48,321 bases of DNA from Oscillospiraceae bacterium (GCA_015065585.1 SVQC01000010.1:1-48321), one strand, 5' to 3'. Shown: positions 8,898-17,118, counted from the first letter of the stretch. A program made the numbers and translations. Notes: generated from the letters alone by a model not told the origin.

Positions 8898-9932
8898 TTA
8901 ATACTCCTCCAAATCTTTTATACCTTGGTTTAATATTTCGCCAAGCTTTTCAGCTAGATAAGAAATAACCGATACTATATGGCCGTAGGACATTCTTGTT
9001 GGTCCTATAACGCCTATTTTACCGACAGCGCTGTCTTTAGCGCCGTATGCGCTTAGCACCACCGTGGCATTTTCAAGCTCGTAAAAACCGGTATGGTTTC
9101 CGAAAATGACGCCCGTTTCCTTGTTCGTTCCCTCAACCACCGATAAAAAACCGTCCTTTTTTTCAAGGAACATTAACAGCCTTGCGGCTTGCTGGCCGCT
9201 AAAAAGAGAATATATCTTGGTTTCACCTGAAAAATCTATCTGAGGCTGAGCCATTTCGTTTATTATGTCAAAAAGACTTGCCATAAGGGGCATAAGGGCA
9301 AGGGCATTACTTCCCGCGGCGGCGTATATATTCTGCATTGCCGCAAAGGAAAGCTCCTTGAAGTTTTTTCCCTCTACCTGAGTTTTAACAAGACTGTCAA
9401 GAGCAGAAAGCTTATCTTCTTCAATTAGGGACGCGCTTCTTATAAGCTTACTCTTGGTTCTTCCGTCGCCGGTTATAACAACCATCATAATAAGTCGGCC
9501 GCCAAGAAGACTTAGCTGAACCTTTTTTATTACAGCTTTTTCATCAGCCGATTTTGCGGCAAAGGCGGGAAGCCCCGTAACTAAAGACAATATTTTCGCC
9601 GCCAGAATATGCACGTTTTCGGTATCGGCGGCAGCTTCCTCCATACATTTATTAATGTAAGCCTTTTCCCTGTCGGTTATTTCATCCTTTTGCATAAGGT
9701 TGCTGACGTAAAATTCATAGCCCTTATTGGTAGGAACTCTGCCGGCAGAGGTGTGGGGCTGAGTTAAAAAGCCCATACTTGAAAGCTCGCTCATTTCATT
9801 TCTGAGCGTAGCAGAGGAGGGAGCGTTTTCAAGGGTTGTAGTCAGCCACTTTGAACCTACGGGAGCGCCGGTTGCTATATGATATTTAACGATTGCCGCC
9901 AGTATTGCCTGTTTTCTCGGCGTTAAATCCAT
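8898..9932 (-). CDS. hrcA: heat-inducible transcription repressor HrcA
   Basis: Repressor of class I heat-shock genes that binds CIRCE. The N-terminal winged helix (LTPRKQAILAAIVKYHIATGAPVGSKWL and SATLRNEMSELSSMGFL) is followed by a GAF-like dimerisation domain. The ATG at 9932 gives 344 residues, the normal size. A longer in-frame start at 9965 would lie inside the CIRCE operator and upstream of AAAGGAG, so it is unlikely. It is first in the operon hrcA-grpE-dnaK-dnaJ and should repress its own transcription. Confidence 0.96.
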   Translation of the reverse strand: MDLTPRKQAILAAIVKYHIATGAPVGSKWLTTTLENAPSSATLRNEMSELSSMGFLTQPHTSAGRVPTNKGYEFYVSNLMQKDEITDREKAYINKCMEEAAADTENVHILAAKILSLVTGLPAFAAKSADEKAVIKKVQLSLLGGRLIMMVVITGDGRTKSKLIRSASLIEEDKLSALDSLVKTQVEGKNFKELSFAAMQNIYAAAGSNALALMPLMASLFDIINEMAQPQIDFSGETKIYSLFSGQQAARLLMFLEKKDGFLSVVEGTNKETGVIFGNHTGFYELENATVVLSAYGAKDSAVGKIGVIGPTRMSYGHIVSVISYLAEKLGEILNQGIKDLEEY

Positions 9933-9958
9933 TCCCTTATTCACACTCCTTTTTAAAG

Positions 9959-9985
9959 TTAGCACTCAAAACACCAGAGTGCTAA
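9959..9985. promoter_or_regulatory. CIRCE operator (HrcA binding site)
   Basis: TTAGCACTC, a 9-bp spacer and GAGTGCTAA form the perfect CIRCE inverted repeat. It lies between the hrcA promoter and the ribosome binding site, the classic position for HrcA repression. Confidence 0.98.
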
Positions 9986-9994
9986 TGCTATTAT

Positions 9995-10022
9995 ATTATA
10001 CCCGATATTCTCCGTTTGTCAA
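9995..10022 (-). promoter_or_regulatory. sigma-A promoter of hrcA-grpE-dnaK-dnaJ
   Basis: TTGACA (10017-10022) and TATAAT (9995-10000) lie on the minus strand with a 16-bp spacer, immediately upstream of CIRCE. Confidence 0.88.
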
Positions 10023-10091
10023 TAGGTTTTGATGAATATTTTGTAAATATTTTTTGACTTTTTCTGACCTTTAAAAAACAATAGACAAATT

Positions 10092-10125
10092 CTTTTTTTC
10101 GTGATATAATGAACTCACTAATTAT
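10092..10125 (+). promoter_or_regulatory. probable promoter of the gene at 10142
   Basis: A TAGACA-like -35 box and a TATAAT -10 box (in GATATAATGAAC) are separated by about 17 bp, just before the coding sequence. The apparent upstream ATG of the longer reading frame overlaps the -10 region, which favours the ATG at 10142 as the start. Confidence 0.6.
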
Positions 10126-10141
10126 TATGGTGGTAATTTAT

Positions 10142-10861
10142 ATGTATTATGATTCTCTAATTAAATTTTTATCGGATTTTTTTAAAGAAAACTCCATTAC
10201 AGAAAAGGAAGACGGCACTTTCCTTGCGGGCGACAAAAGCTTTGCCATAAAATATAACGAGGCTACAAAGTGCTACGACCTTCTTTTTGCCGAAAGCGGA
10301 GAGGATTTTAAAACCGTCAGCTCTTATCTTTTTGACGAAACCCAGACCGAAAAAGACGTTGAAAGCGTAGCTATCGACTTTACCGATACTCTTAGAAAAA
10401 AATTAAGCATTGCCGCTAAGCGCAGCGCTTCCTCGGTTGCTCTGCCTACTGCTCAGGGCGGTGACAAATGCGACCTTAACGCCTTAACTCAAAAGCTTCT
10501 TGCTATTTTCCCCGCTAACAAGGAAACCTATAAGGCTCACGTTGCCGATAATAACAGATTTCTGGCAACCGCTTTTTATAAAGAATATCTTATTCCCGAT
10601 ATAACGGCTCTTTTAGTTTCGGGAAATAAAAAGCAGGTTAAAAAATTCTGCGATGCCGTTATTGATATCTTTGTTCATTCCGATGATGAAGCTGCCGCAT
10701 ATTCGGTTGGCGCCGTTGCCGCCGCATGTCACGGCAATTCCGACAGCCTTGCTCTTGTTAAGGAATATTCCGACGAATGCCCCACCTTTTATTCAAACGT
10801 TCTTCACTTCTCGAATAAGCTTAAAGCAAGCAAGAAAACAAGAGACGCCCTTATAAAATAA
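10142..10861 (+). CDS. conserved-looking hypothetical protein, cytosolic
   Basis: I do not recognise this 239-residue protein. The start MYYDSLIKFL is chosen because GGTGG lies at a suitable distance and the longer frame begins inside the -10 box. No signal peptide or membrane segment is visible. The N-terminal third looks like an alpha/beta domain with an acidic surface. The C-terminal half (about 110-239) is mainly helical and Ala-rich. It is divergent from the heat-shock operon with its own promoter and ends in a strong bidirectional terminator. Coding-like composition and good regulatory signals make it a real gene. Function unknown. Confidence 0.75.
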   Translation: MYYDSLIKFLSDFFKENSITEKEDGTFLAGDKSFAIKYNEATKCYDLLFAESGEDFKTVSSYLFDETQTEKDVESVAIDFTDTLRKKLSIAAKRSASSVALPTAQGGDKCDLNALTQKLLAIFPANKETYKAHVADNNRFLATAFYKEYLIPDITALLVSGNKKQVKKFCDAVIDIFVHSDDEAAAYSVGAVAAACHGNSDSLALVKEYSDECPTFYSNVLHFSNKLKASKKTRDALIK

Positions 10862-10876
10862 TAAAATAAAATTTAC

Positions 10877-10922
10877 CCCGTCTTTACCCAAGCCCCTTTA
10901 AGAATACTTGGGATAAGACGGG
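10877..10922. terminator. bidirectional terminator
   Basis: A two-part stem (CCCGTCTT.../...AAGACGGG and CCCAAG/CTTGGG) is followed by a T run on the plus strand and an A-rich flank on the other side. It serves both the plus-strand gene ending at 10861 and the convergent minus-strand gene ending at 10930. Confidence 0.85.
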
Positions 10923-10929
10923 TTTTGTT

Positions 10930-12549
10930 TTACCATATATATTTATTATCGTTAAAAAGCCCTTTGCATTGATAATAAAAATCCCGGTCGTTTTCAATCA
11001 GTTCGCAAAGACTGTCTAAAGCTTTTTGCCTTGGCAGGCTGAATCTCTCAAAGCCTTTATGCTTTTGTGTAATCGTTATGGAAGCATCAGCGGCAGAGGA
11101 GTCTTTTTCAAGAGCTTCAAAATAATCGTAATAAACGGCATCTGCCAAATAAAGTCTTGCTTCCTTGGAAACCTCTTTATCCTCGCCCGTGGCAAGCTTT
11201 ACGAGATAGGGAATTCCCTCGTCAGACAGCTCATTCATTGCGCTTACGTCAATTTTATCCAGCTTTTTTGTCATATAGCTTTCATAGTTGTATCTTGCGC
11301 ATACCTCGTTTACGTTAGCCGTACCGAGAACTGTTAAAATACAGGACGCCGTAATAAGCGCGGTTTTTACAATATTTATTTTTGTTGAGAATATCCGCAA
11401 AATCACGCTTATGAACACTACCGCAAGAAATACCATAAAGGCGCTGGTGGTAAGACGAAGTATAGTCATGCCGAAGGTACCAATATAAAGCACCATTTTT
11501 GAGACGGCGGTAGCAATTATTATTAAGGTAAATACGGCTATAAAGGTAGCAAGTATTTTTATAGCACCGCAAGCCTTTCCGTTTTTCTTTTTAGCAAGAA
11601 ACAGCGCCAGAAATACGATAATAAGATTAATAACGGCGATAACGCACATTTCGAAAAAGCCTTTTCTTGCATACTGAGCATAGGTTATCTCGCCGTCGGG
11701 CAAAAAGCCTTTAAAGGCGCTGAAGAAATAAGCAAGCTGTGAAAATAAGTAAAGCAAATAGCAAAAACCTATAGCCGACAAAAAGGAGATTATGTAGGCG
11801 TTTTCAATTCCCGAAAATTCGCCCTTTTTAATTCTGGTTATATCTCCCTTTTTAATGGAAATGCCGTAGGAAATTGCGAAAACCGAAAGTATAGCGCCGA
11901 AAATTGCCTTAAAGATATTACCTGCAGAATCTTTAAATATATCCCCAATCATTCCGCGGAAGGCATCGTCGGAGGATATCAAAAGAGGCACGACAACCAA
12001 AAGCACAGGTATGGCGCAGGCAAGACCGATAAATACCTTGCCGATTACCTTTTTATCCCCGTCTTTTCCTGTAAAAAGAGATTTTATTACTCTGAAAAGA
12101 TTACCGATTGTAGCAAGTGCGGTATAGAAAATACCAAAAGTTTCTCTGTTGCCCTTTGCCGAGCCGTTTACGTGACCGTCAAAAAACACAAGCCCCATTA
12201 AAAAGCTTACAACGGCGCTGAAAAAACGGACGCTTCCGTTTGAAGTGCAAACGAACACTGCCGAATTTGCTACCGCCAATATTCCGCAGAAAAGAGGCAA
12301 AGGTTTTACCGTACCGCTTTTTGCAAAATAAAAGGTAAACAGTCCCATCATTAAAAGGCAGGAAATCGCATATCCGAGCGCGTAACCGCCGAAAATTCCA
12401 AATACGGCGGAGAAAACAGAGAAAACCACGGCGCATATACTAAAAGCAGTATCTCCCTGCCCGATTTCAAAAAGCGGTTTTTCCGGAATTGGCTCCAGAA
12501 TATTAGCGTATTGTATTTCGTTCAGGGCCTGATTTTTTTCCATATCCAT
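10930..12549 (-). CDS. DUF4173-like polytopic membrane protein
   Basis: Integral membrane protein of 539 residues. About ten to twelve hydrophobic segments lie between residues 30 and 415. A soluble C-terminal part of about 110 residues (ARYNYESYMTKKLDKIDVSAMNELSDEGIPYL...) resembles the tail of DUF4173 family proteins. Biochemical function is unknown. The start MDMEKNQ follows AAGGAG overlapping the stop region of the upstream HTH gene. It is third in an operon with DUF2975 and a Cro-type regulator, a context seen for other small membrane proteins in Clostridia. Family assignment is from recall of the sequence pattern. Confidence 0.7.
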   Translation of the reverse strand: MDMEKNQALNEIQYANILEPIPEKPLFEIGQGDTAFSICAVVFSVFSAVFGIFGGYALGYAISCLLMMGLFTFYFAKSGTVKPLPLFCGILAVANSAVFVCTSNGSVRFFSAVVSFLMGLVFFDGHVNGSAKGNRETFGIFYTALATIGNLFRVIKSLFTGKDGDKKVIGKVFIGLACAIPVLLVVVPLLISSDDAFRGMIGDIFKDSAGNIFKAIFGAILSVFAISYGISIKKGDITRIKKGEFSGIENAYIISFLSAIGFCYLLYLFSQLAYFFSAFKGFLPDGEITYAQYARKGFFEMCVIAVINLIIVFLALFLAKKKNGKACGAIKILATFIAVFTLIIIATAVSKMVLYIGTFGMTILRLTTSAFMVFLAVVFISVILRIFSTKINIVKTALITASCILTVLGTANVNEVCARYNYESYMTKKLDKIDVSAMNELSDEGIPYLVKLATGEDKEVSKEARLYLADAVYYDYFEALEKDSSAADASITITQKHKGFERFSLPRQKALDSLCELIENDRDFYYQCKGLFNDNKYIW

Positions 12550-12554
12550 AATCC

Positions 12555-12761
12555 TTACTCCTTTTCAGTATACTTGATTATATCTCCCGGCTGACAGTCA
12601 AGGGTTTTGCAGATAGCCTCCAGCGTGGAAAATCGGATAGCCTTCGCTTTTCCCGTTTTTAAAATAGAAAGGTTAGCGGGGGTGATTCCGATTTTTTCGG
12701 AAAGCTCAAGAGAGGTCATTTTTCGCATAGCCAAAATAACGTCTAAATCTATTTCTATCAT
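12555..12761 (-). CDS. small Cro/C1-type HTH regulator (YozG-like)
   Basis: A 68-residue protein that is essentially one helix-turn-helix (SSELSEKIGITPANLSILKTGKAKAIRF region, residues 15-45). It resembles the YozG family usually found beside DUF2975 membrane proteins. It has no sensor domain, so it may respond through its membrane partner. It sits between DUF2975 and DUF4173 with 15-bp and 5-bp gaps. The palindrome at 13288-13328 over the operon promoter is its natural candidate operator (inference). Confidence 0.88.
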   Translation of the reverse strand: MIEIDLDVILAMRKMTSLELSEKIGITPANLSILKTGKAKAIRFSTLEAICKTLDCQPGDIIKYTEKE

Positions 12762-12776
12762 TTACATCCCCTCTCT

Positions 12777-13241
12777 TTATATGGTAAGTTCGTTTTCTTG
12801 CTTTATTTCATAAGCATTTTGCATTACGTTTTTAACTACTCTCAGCAAAAGTCCCACGAAGGCGGCGGCGACGGCGATACATAAAAAAGGAACGTAAAAA
12901 ATTCCGCCCACAAAGGTTATAAAGGCTACTACGATACAGCTCCAGGAAATTCGGCGCAGATATCTGACGTTTTGTATTACAAAAATTTCTTCCTTTTTTA
13001 TATTAAATAACATTCTTAGAAGACTGTATAAAGTTAAATAAGCAAAGGGAACGCTTGGATAAAAACAACAGGAAAAAAGTATAAGCATTTTTTCAATAGC
13101 CGCCTCTGTACCCCAGCCGCGATAGCTGACAAACCACAGCTTCATAAGGGCAGGTCCGAAAAACACGCCAATTGTCAGAAGCACAGCAAATATAAAACAA
13201 ACCGCAATAGACAGGATTACCGATTTATTTCTGTTCCACAT
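12777..13241 (-). CDS. DUF2975 family membrane protein
   Basis: A 154-residue protein with four predicted membrane segments. MWNRNKSVILSIAVCFIFAV starts the first, and others lie near residues 45-70, 95-115 and 118-140. The pattern matches DUF2975, which typically co-occurs with a YozG-type HTH protein. The ATG at 13241 has GGAGGT seven bases upstream. The longer frame starting at 13283 lies in the promoter/5' leader. It is the first gene of the three-gene operon. Molecular role unknown. Confidence 0.82.
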   Translation of the reverse strand: MWNRNKSVILSIAVCFIFAVLLTIGVFFGPALMKLWFVSYRGWGTEAAIEKMLILFSCCFYPSVPFAYLTLYSLLRMLFNIKKEEIFVIQNVRYLRRISWSCIVVAFITFVGGIFYVPFLCIAVAAAFVGLLLRVVKNVMQNAYEIKQENELTI

Positions 13242-13273
13242 AAATATTACCTCCAAAACCTTTTTCTGCCACC

Positions 13274-13302
13274 ATAATAGCACAAAAATTATCGTTTGTC
13301 AA
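13274..13302 (-). promoter_or_regulatory. sigma-A promoter of the DUF2975-HTH-DUF4173 operon
   Basis: TTGACA (13297-13302) and TATTAT (13274-13279) lie on the minus strand with a 17-bp spacer. The -35 box lies inside the palindrome at 13288-13328. Confidence 0.8.
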
Positions 13303-13328
13303 TAATTAAATTATTGTTTTACGATAAT
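13288..13328. promoter_or_regulatory. 41-bp imperfect palindrome, probable operator
   Basis: ATTATCGT...CAATAATT on the left matches, inverted, AATTATTG...ACGATAAT on the right; each arm has two blocks of 8 bp separated by a mismatched 4-bp centre. It covers the -35 element of the operon promoter, so a bound protein would block RNA polymerase. The HTH protein encoded in the operon is the likely ligand (inference). Confidence 0.65.
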
Positions 13329-13354
13329 TCTTCTTTTTAAACCCTATTATACGC

Positions 13355-13385
13355 AAAAAAGACCCCGACATATTTCGTCGAGGTC
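13355..13385 (-). terminator. terminator after the exported protein gene
   Basis: GACCTCGAC/GTCGGGGTC forms a 9-bp stem with one G-T pair, followed by TTTTTT on the minus strand. It lies just downstream of the stop codon at 13404. Confidence 0.88.
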
Positions 13386-13403
13386 CTTACATTATATATA
13401 ATA

Positions 13404-13994
13404 TTATAGAATCAACGGCTCTGCTTCATCTGTTACTTCTATTAATTCACAGGAAAGAAGAATATAACCGAATCTACTGTTTTCAGCCTTTGCAAAGCCG
13501 GATATAGCTTCGTAGGCTTTTACAAAACCGTCATGGTTTTCAGCCGTTACACAGCTATACACAGTATACGTGCCGTCTTCGTTTTCGCGGATTTCCTCAA
13601 CCTTATGGGTATATATTCCGTAGCCTCTCGGTAGTATTTCGGTATATGCCTCAGCATTTAATGGCTCTTTGCCCTCGTCTGCGAAAACAGCAGCGTCGAT
13701 ACCGTACATATCTTTAGCAAACCCAATAAGCTCGCTGTTGGCAATTTTGCCGTTATTGCTCTTATTAAGGAGAGAAAGCTCGCAACCCTTTAATATCTCG
13801 CTGACACTTTCAAACTCAGCGCCGTAAACGTTGTTAATATTCAGCATATTGGCGAAACGGTTGGCAAGAACAAGGTTTTCGTCAGGAACGATATCCTCAG
13901 CCACCCTTGCAGGAAGACCGATTACAGAAAGGGAAAACACACCGCTTGTAAAAACCAACAGCAGCGCTAAAAGAACAGTTAAAATTCTCTTCAT
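13404..13994 (-). CDS. small exported protein of unknown function
   Basis: The 196 residues begin with a clear signal peptide (MKRILTVLLALLLVFTSGVFSLSVIG, cleavage likely near residue 25-30) and no lipobox cysteine. The mature part is acidic and mixed alpha/beta, with no domain I recognise. It stands alone between a terminator and an AT-rich region. The start has GGAAGGGAT upstream. Role unknown; exported or cell-surface location is inferred. Confidence 0.75.
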   Translation of the reverse strand: MKRILTVLLALLLVFTSGVFSLSVIGLPARVAEDIVPDENLVLANRFANMLNINNVYGAEFESVSEILKGCELSLLNKSNNGKIANSELIGFAKDMYGIDAAVFADEGKEPLNAEAYTEILPRGYGIYTHKVEEIRENEDGTYTVYSCVTAENHDGFVKAYEAISGFAKAENSRFGYILLSCELIEVTDEAEPLIL

Positions 13995-14172
13995 AATTAT
14001 CCCTTCCTTTCTATAATCTTATTATATATAGAAAAAAGAAAAATTTCACCTCATTTCGATTACAGTTCAGTTACAAAAATGTTTCTTTTTTTCCTTAATG
14101 GTAACATTTTAGTAATCTATCGGGTTTCTGTGGCTTTTTCACAAAAAAATATATTATTCTTCAAAATTTATG

Positions 14173-14201
14173 TTGATTATAACAAAACATTGTGATATAC
14201 T
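14173..14201 (+). promoter_or_regulatory. promoter of the EF-G-like gene
   Basis: TTGATT (14173-14178) and TATACT (14196-14201) are spaced by 17 bp, ahead of the gene at 14247. The rest of 13995-14246 is AT-rich with no further feature seen. Confidence 0.75.
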
Positions 14202-14246
14202 TACACTATAATAAAAGTTTTATTTTCCACACAAGGAGTGAGGTTT

Positions 14247-16277
14247 ATGAAAGAATATTCCATGAACAAAATCAAAAATGTGGTTTTGCTTGGCCACGGC
14301 GGCTCGGGTAAAACCACCCTTGCCGATGCATTGCTGTATAATGCCGGTATTATAGAGCGCATCGGTGCCGTAGGCGCTACCGTTATGGACTTTGACGCCG
14401 AAGAAAAGAAAAGAGGCGCTTCCTTAGGTCTGGCGGTTTATCCTATTGAAACCAACGATACAAAAATAAACCTGTTTGATGCTCCGGGTCAGTTTGACTT
14501 TGTTTCGGGTGTTTATGAGGGCCTTTCGGCAAGTGAAAATGCCGTTATAGTTATTTCGGGTAAATCGGGACTTACCGCCGGCGCGAAAAAATCCTTTGAA
14601 TTAGCAAAAGAAATGGGCAAAGGCGTCGCTTTCTTTATAGGTAAGCTTAACTCCACCCACGCTCACTATTTCCGCGTTGTTTCCGCCCTGACCGCAAATT
14701 ACGGCGCCGCTGTTTGCCCCGTTATCGCTCCTATCGTTGAGGGCGATGCCGTAACAGGCTACGTTAACCTTATTAATAATACCGCTTACAGAGCCGACGG
14801 CCTTACCCTTACTCAGATTAACTTCACCCCCACCGATGAAATTATAAAAATGCGCGACCTGCTTTTAGAGGCTGTTGCAAGTACCGATGAAGCTTTGATG
14901 GAAAAATATTTCGAAGGCGAAGCCTTTACCGACGAAGAGGTTGTTTCTGCGCTGTCTGCCGGTATGAAATCGGGAGACATCTGCCCCGTTTTCTGCGGTG
15001 TTCAGGCTTCGGGCGACGCTATTCCCCTCTTTGCCGAGCTTCTCTATAAAATCCTTCCTCTTGCCGAAAGCAGTACGGTAAAAGACGAAAACGGCGAGGA
15101 TATTTCTCTTGACGAAAATTCAAAACCAAAAATTTTCGTTTTCAAAACCGTTGCCGACGCTTTTGTTGGCAGACTTTCCTACTTTAAGGTTATATCAGGT
15201 AAGGTAACAGGCGATATGCGTCTTACTAATCTCCGTACAGGTGAAGAAGAAAGACTAAGTAAACTTATGGTTGCCAAGGCAGGAAAACAGGAAGAGGTTT
15301 CTGCTCTTTATCCCGGCGATATCGGCTGTGTTTCAAAACTTGGAGATGTTAAAACGGGTGATACCCTCTCGGCTTCGGGCGGTCCCGCTATAAAAACTAC
15401 CGTATTTCCTCTGCCTTGCATTTCTTCCGCAGTTTATCCTAAAAACAAGGGCGAGGAAGAAAAAATCGCCAGCGGTATGGCAAGACTTTGCGAGGAAGAC
15501 CCCACCATTTCCTTCGGTTTTAAAACCGATACTCTCGAATCGGTGTTGTCAGCTATGGGCGAGGTACATATCGACGTTATCGCTTCCCGCTTAAAGAGTA
15601 AATTCGGCGCCGAGGTTGTGCTTAAGGCTCCCAAGGTTGCTTATAAGGAAACCATAAGAAAATCTGCTAAGGTGCAGGGTAAATACAAGAAACAGTCGGG
15701 CGGTCACGGTCAGTTCGGCGACGTCTGGATTGAATTTTCTCCCTCCGACAGCGACGAGCTTGTTTTCGAAGAATCGGTTGTTGGCGGCGCTGTTCCCAAG
15801 AACTTCTTCCCCGCCGTTGAAAAGGGACTTAGGGAATCGGTTACCAAAGGCGTTCTCGCCGGTTATCCAATGGTTGGTATTAAGGCAAATCTGTACGATG
15901 GCTCTTACCACCCCGTTGATTCCTCTGAAATGTCCTTTAAAACCGCCGCTTCTCTTGCCTTTAAAGACGGTATCCCACAATGTTCTCCTGTTTTACTTGA
16001 GCCTTTTGGTAAGCTTACCGTTACTCTTCCTGAGGATAATCTGGGAGACGTTATCGGTGACATCAATAAGCGTCGCGGCAGAATTATAGGAATGAATCCT
16101 CTGAACAATAAACAGCAAGAGGTTGTCGGCGAAGTACCTATTGCCGAAATGAGTGATTTTGCTACTGCAATGCGCTCCATTACCGGAGGTATCGCTACCT
16201 TTACCCTTGAATTTGAAAGATACGAAGAGGTTCCTTCTCATATAGCTCAAAAGGTAATAGACGAAGCAAATAAATAA
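14247..16277 (+). CDS. elongation factor G-like GTPase (EF-G2 type)
   Basis: A 676-residue translational-GTPase homologue with the full EF-G layout: G domain, domain II (about 290-370), and domains III-V including the domain IV signature region GKYKKQSGGHGQFGDVW. The P-loop GHGGSGKT is intact (16-23). G2 lacks the usual RGITI (here KRGASLG). G3 is DAPGQFD (78-84) with Gln in place of the catalytic His. G4 reads GKLNS rather than NKMD. It is therefore a paralogue of canonical EF-G and not the housekeeping factor. The ATG at 14247 has AAGGAG eight bases upstream; a GTG at 14238 overlaps that site. Single gene with its own promoter and terminator. Confidence 0.9.
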   Translation: MKEYSMNKIKNVVLLGHGGSGKTTLADALLYNAGIIERIGAVGATVMDFDAEEKKRGASLGLAVYPIETNDTKINLFDAPGQFDFVSGVYEGLSASENAVIVISGKSGLTAGAKKSFELAKEMGKGVAFFIGKLNSTHAHYFRVVSALTANYGAAVCPVIAPIVEGDAVTGYVNLINNTAYRADGLTLTQINFTPTDEIIKMRDLLLEAVASTDEALMEKYFEGEAFTDEEVVSALSAGMKSGDICPVFCGVQASGDAIPLFAELLYKILPLAESSTVKDENGEDISLDENSKPKIFVFKTVADAFVGRLSYFKVISGKVTGDMRLTNLRTGEEERLSKLMVAKAGKQEEVSALYPGDIGCVSKLGDVKTGDTLSASGGPAIKTTVFPLPCISSAVYPKNKGEEEKIASGMARLCEEDPTISFGFKTDTLESVLSAMGEVHIDVIASRLKSKFGAEVVLKAPKVAYKETIRKSAKVQGKYKKQSGGHGQFGDVWIEFSPSDSDELVFEESVVGGAVPKNFFPAVEKGLRESVTKGVLAGYPMVGIKANLYDGSYHPVDSSEMSFKTAASLAFKDGIPQCSPVLLEPFGKLTVTLPEDNLGDVIGDINKRRGRIIGMNPLNNKQQEVVGEVPIAEMSDFATAMRSITGGIATFTLEFERYEEVPSHIAQKVIDEANK

Positions 16278-16285
16278 AATAAAAG

Positions 16286-16320
16286 AAAACTGCAGAATTC
16301 ATTTTCTGCAGTTTTTTATT
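16286..16320. terminator. terminator of the EF-G-like gene
   Basis: AAAACTGCAGAA and TTCTGCAGTTTT form a 12-bp stem with a short loop, followed by TTATT. It is symmetrical and could stop transcription from both sides. Confidence 0.9.
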
Positions 16321-16330
16321 ATATACCGAA

Positions 16331-16388
16331 ACCCACACGCTAAGCGCGTGGGTAAAATAGTCTTATGCCGACTCCACCTCATCAGATG
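16331..16388. repeat. pair of short hairpins, possible REP/IS-end remnant
   Basis: ACCCACACGC-TAA-GCGCGTGGGT (16331-16353) forms a 10-bp stem with one mismatch. A CTCCA/TGGAG hairpin follows near 16371-16390. GC content jumps relative to the flanking AT-rich DNA. Hairpins of this form resemble subterminal ends used by Y1 transposases, but no transposase is nearby. Confidence 0.35.
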
Positions 16389-16449
16389 GAGGCAAATTTC
16401 CGGTTTATTCGGTTGTTATAATTATACTTTTTCAAAACTATTTTATTTA

Positions 16450-17118
16450 TTAATTATAAGCAAAAATTCCTTTTGGGTCTATGGGTTTAGAATCCTTATA
16501 AACCTCAATATGAATATGCTCGCCGTCACTGCATTCGTTATTTACCGTACCAACCTCGCCCAAAATATCTCCCGCCAAAACGCTGTCATTTGCCTTTACG
16601 GTAACGTTTTTCACACCGCAGTATTTTATAATGATTCCATCACTGTGTTCAACAGTTATAACGGTACCAAGAGTGGTGTTTTCTTCAACAGCCTTTACCG
16701 TACCGGCAGAGGCGCAAAGGACGTCGGTACTGCCTACCGGCTTGATATCCATGCCCGTATGAAGCCGTAAATCATTATAGGTGGAGCTGTACTGAAGACG
16801 GCTCTCATCATATTCCTTTACAACTTCACCGTCTAAGGGAAAGGTAAAATACTCCGTTTTTGTTTGATTATCTACGGGAGTCTCCTCTGTATTTATAATT
16901 TCGCTTTGGTCATCTGTAGGTTCTTCATAGGAAGAAACAGGCGGCTCAGTCGGCTGACTTATAATACTGCTGTTTTCCTTTTCCTTGCCTTCGGTTATTT
17001 CTATTGCATCGAGGGCAGAATAAACGGCAATTCCCATAGCCGCCATACACACCGCCAGAACAACATAAAAACCTTTCCCCGCAAGGAAAGTGGCTGTTTT
17101 AGTTTTGTAAAATTTCAT
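16450..17118 (-). CDS. membrane-anchored M23 peptidase, SpoIIQ-like
   Basis: The 222 residues have one N-terminal membrane segment (about 17-37), a Pro/Glu/Thr-rich linker (45-88) and a C-terminal LytM/M23 domain (90-222). All four zinc-site residues are present: H120 and D124 (LRLHTGMD), and H201 and H203 (EHIHIEV). The catalytic centre thus looks intact, unlike B. subtilis SpoIIQ, which lost a ligand. Size and layout fit clostridial SpoIIQ, the forespore side of the feeding-tube complex with SpoIIIAH. Without a diagnostic neighbour, a general cell-wall endopeptidase cannot be excluded. GGGTGA precedes the ATG. Confidence 0.78.
   Translation of the reverse strand: MKFYKTKTATFLAGKGFYVVLAVCMAAMGIAVYSALDAIEITEGKEKENSSIISQPTEPPVSSYEEPTDDQSEIINTEETPVDNQTKTEYFTFPLDGEVVKEYDESRLQYSSTYNDLRLHTGMDIKPVGSTDVLCASAGTVKAVEENTTLGTVITVEHSDGIIIKYCGVKNVTVKANDSVLAGDILGEVGTVNNECSDGEHIHIEVYKDSKPIDPKGIFAYN

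Noticed and set aside
9933-9965. Upstream start for hrcA
   Set aside because: It would begin inside the CIRCE operator and before the ribosome binding site; the ATG at 9932 gives the family length.
14238-14246. GTG start for the EF-G-like gene
   Set aside because: The GTG overlaps the AAGGAGTG ribosome binding site, which is correctly spaced for the ATG at 14247.
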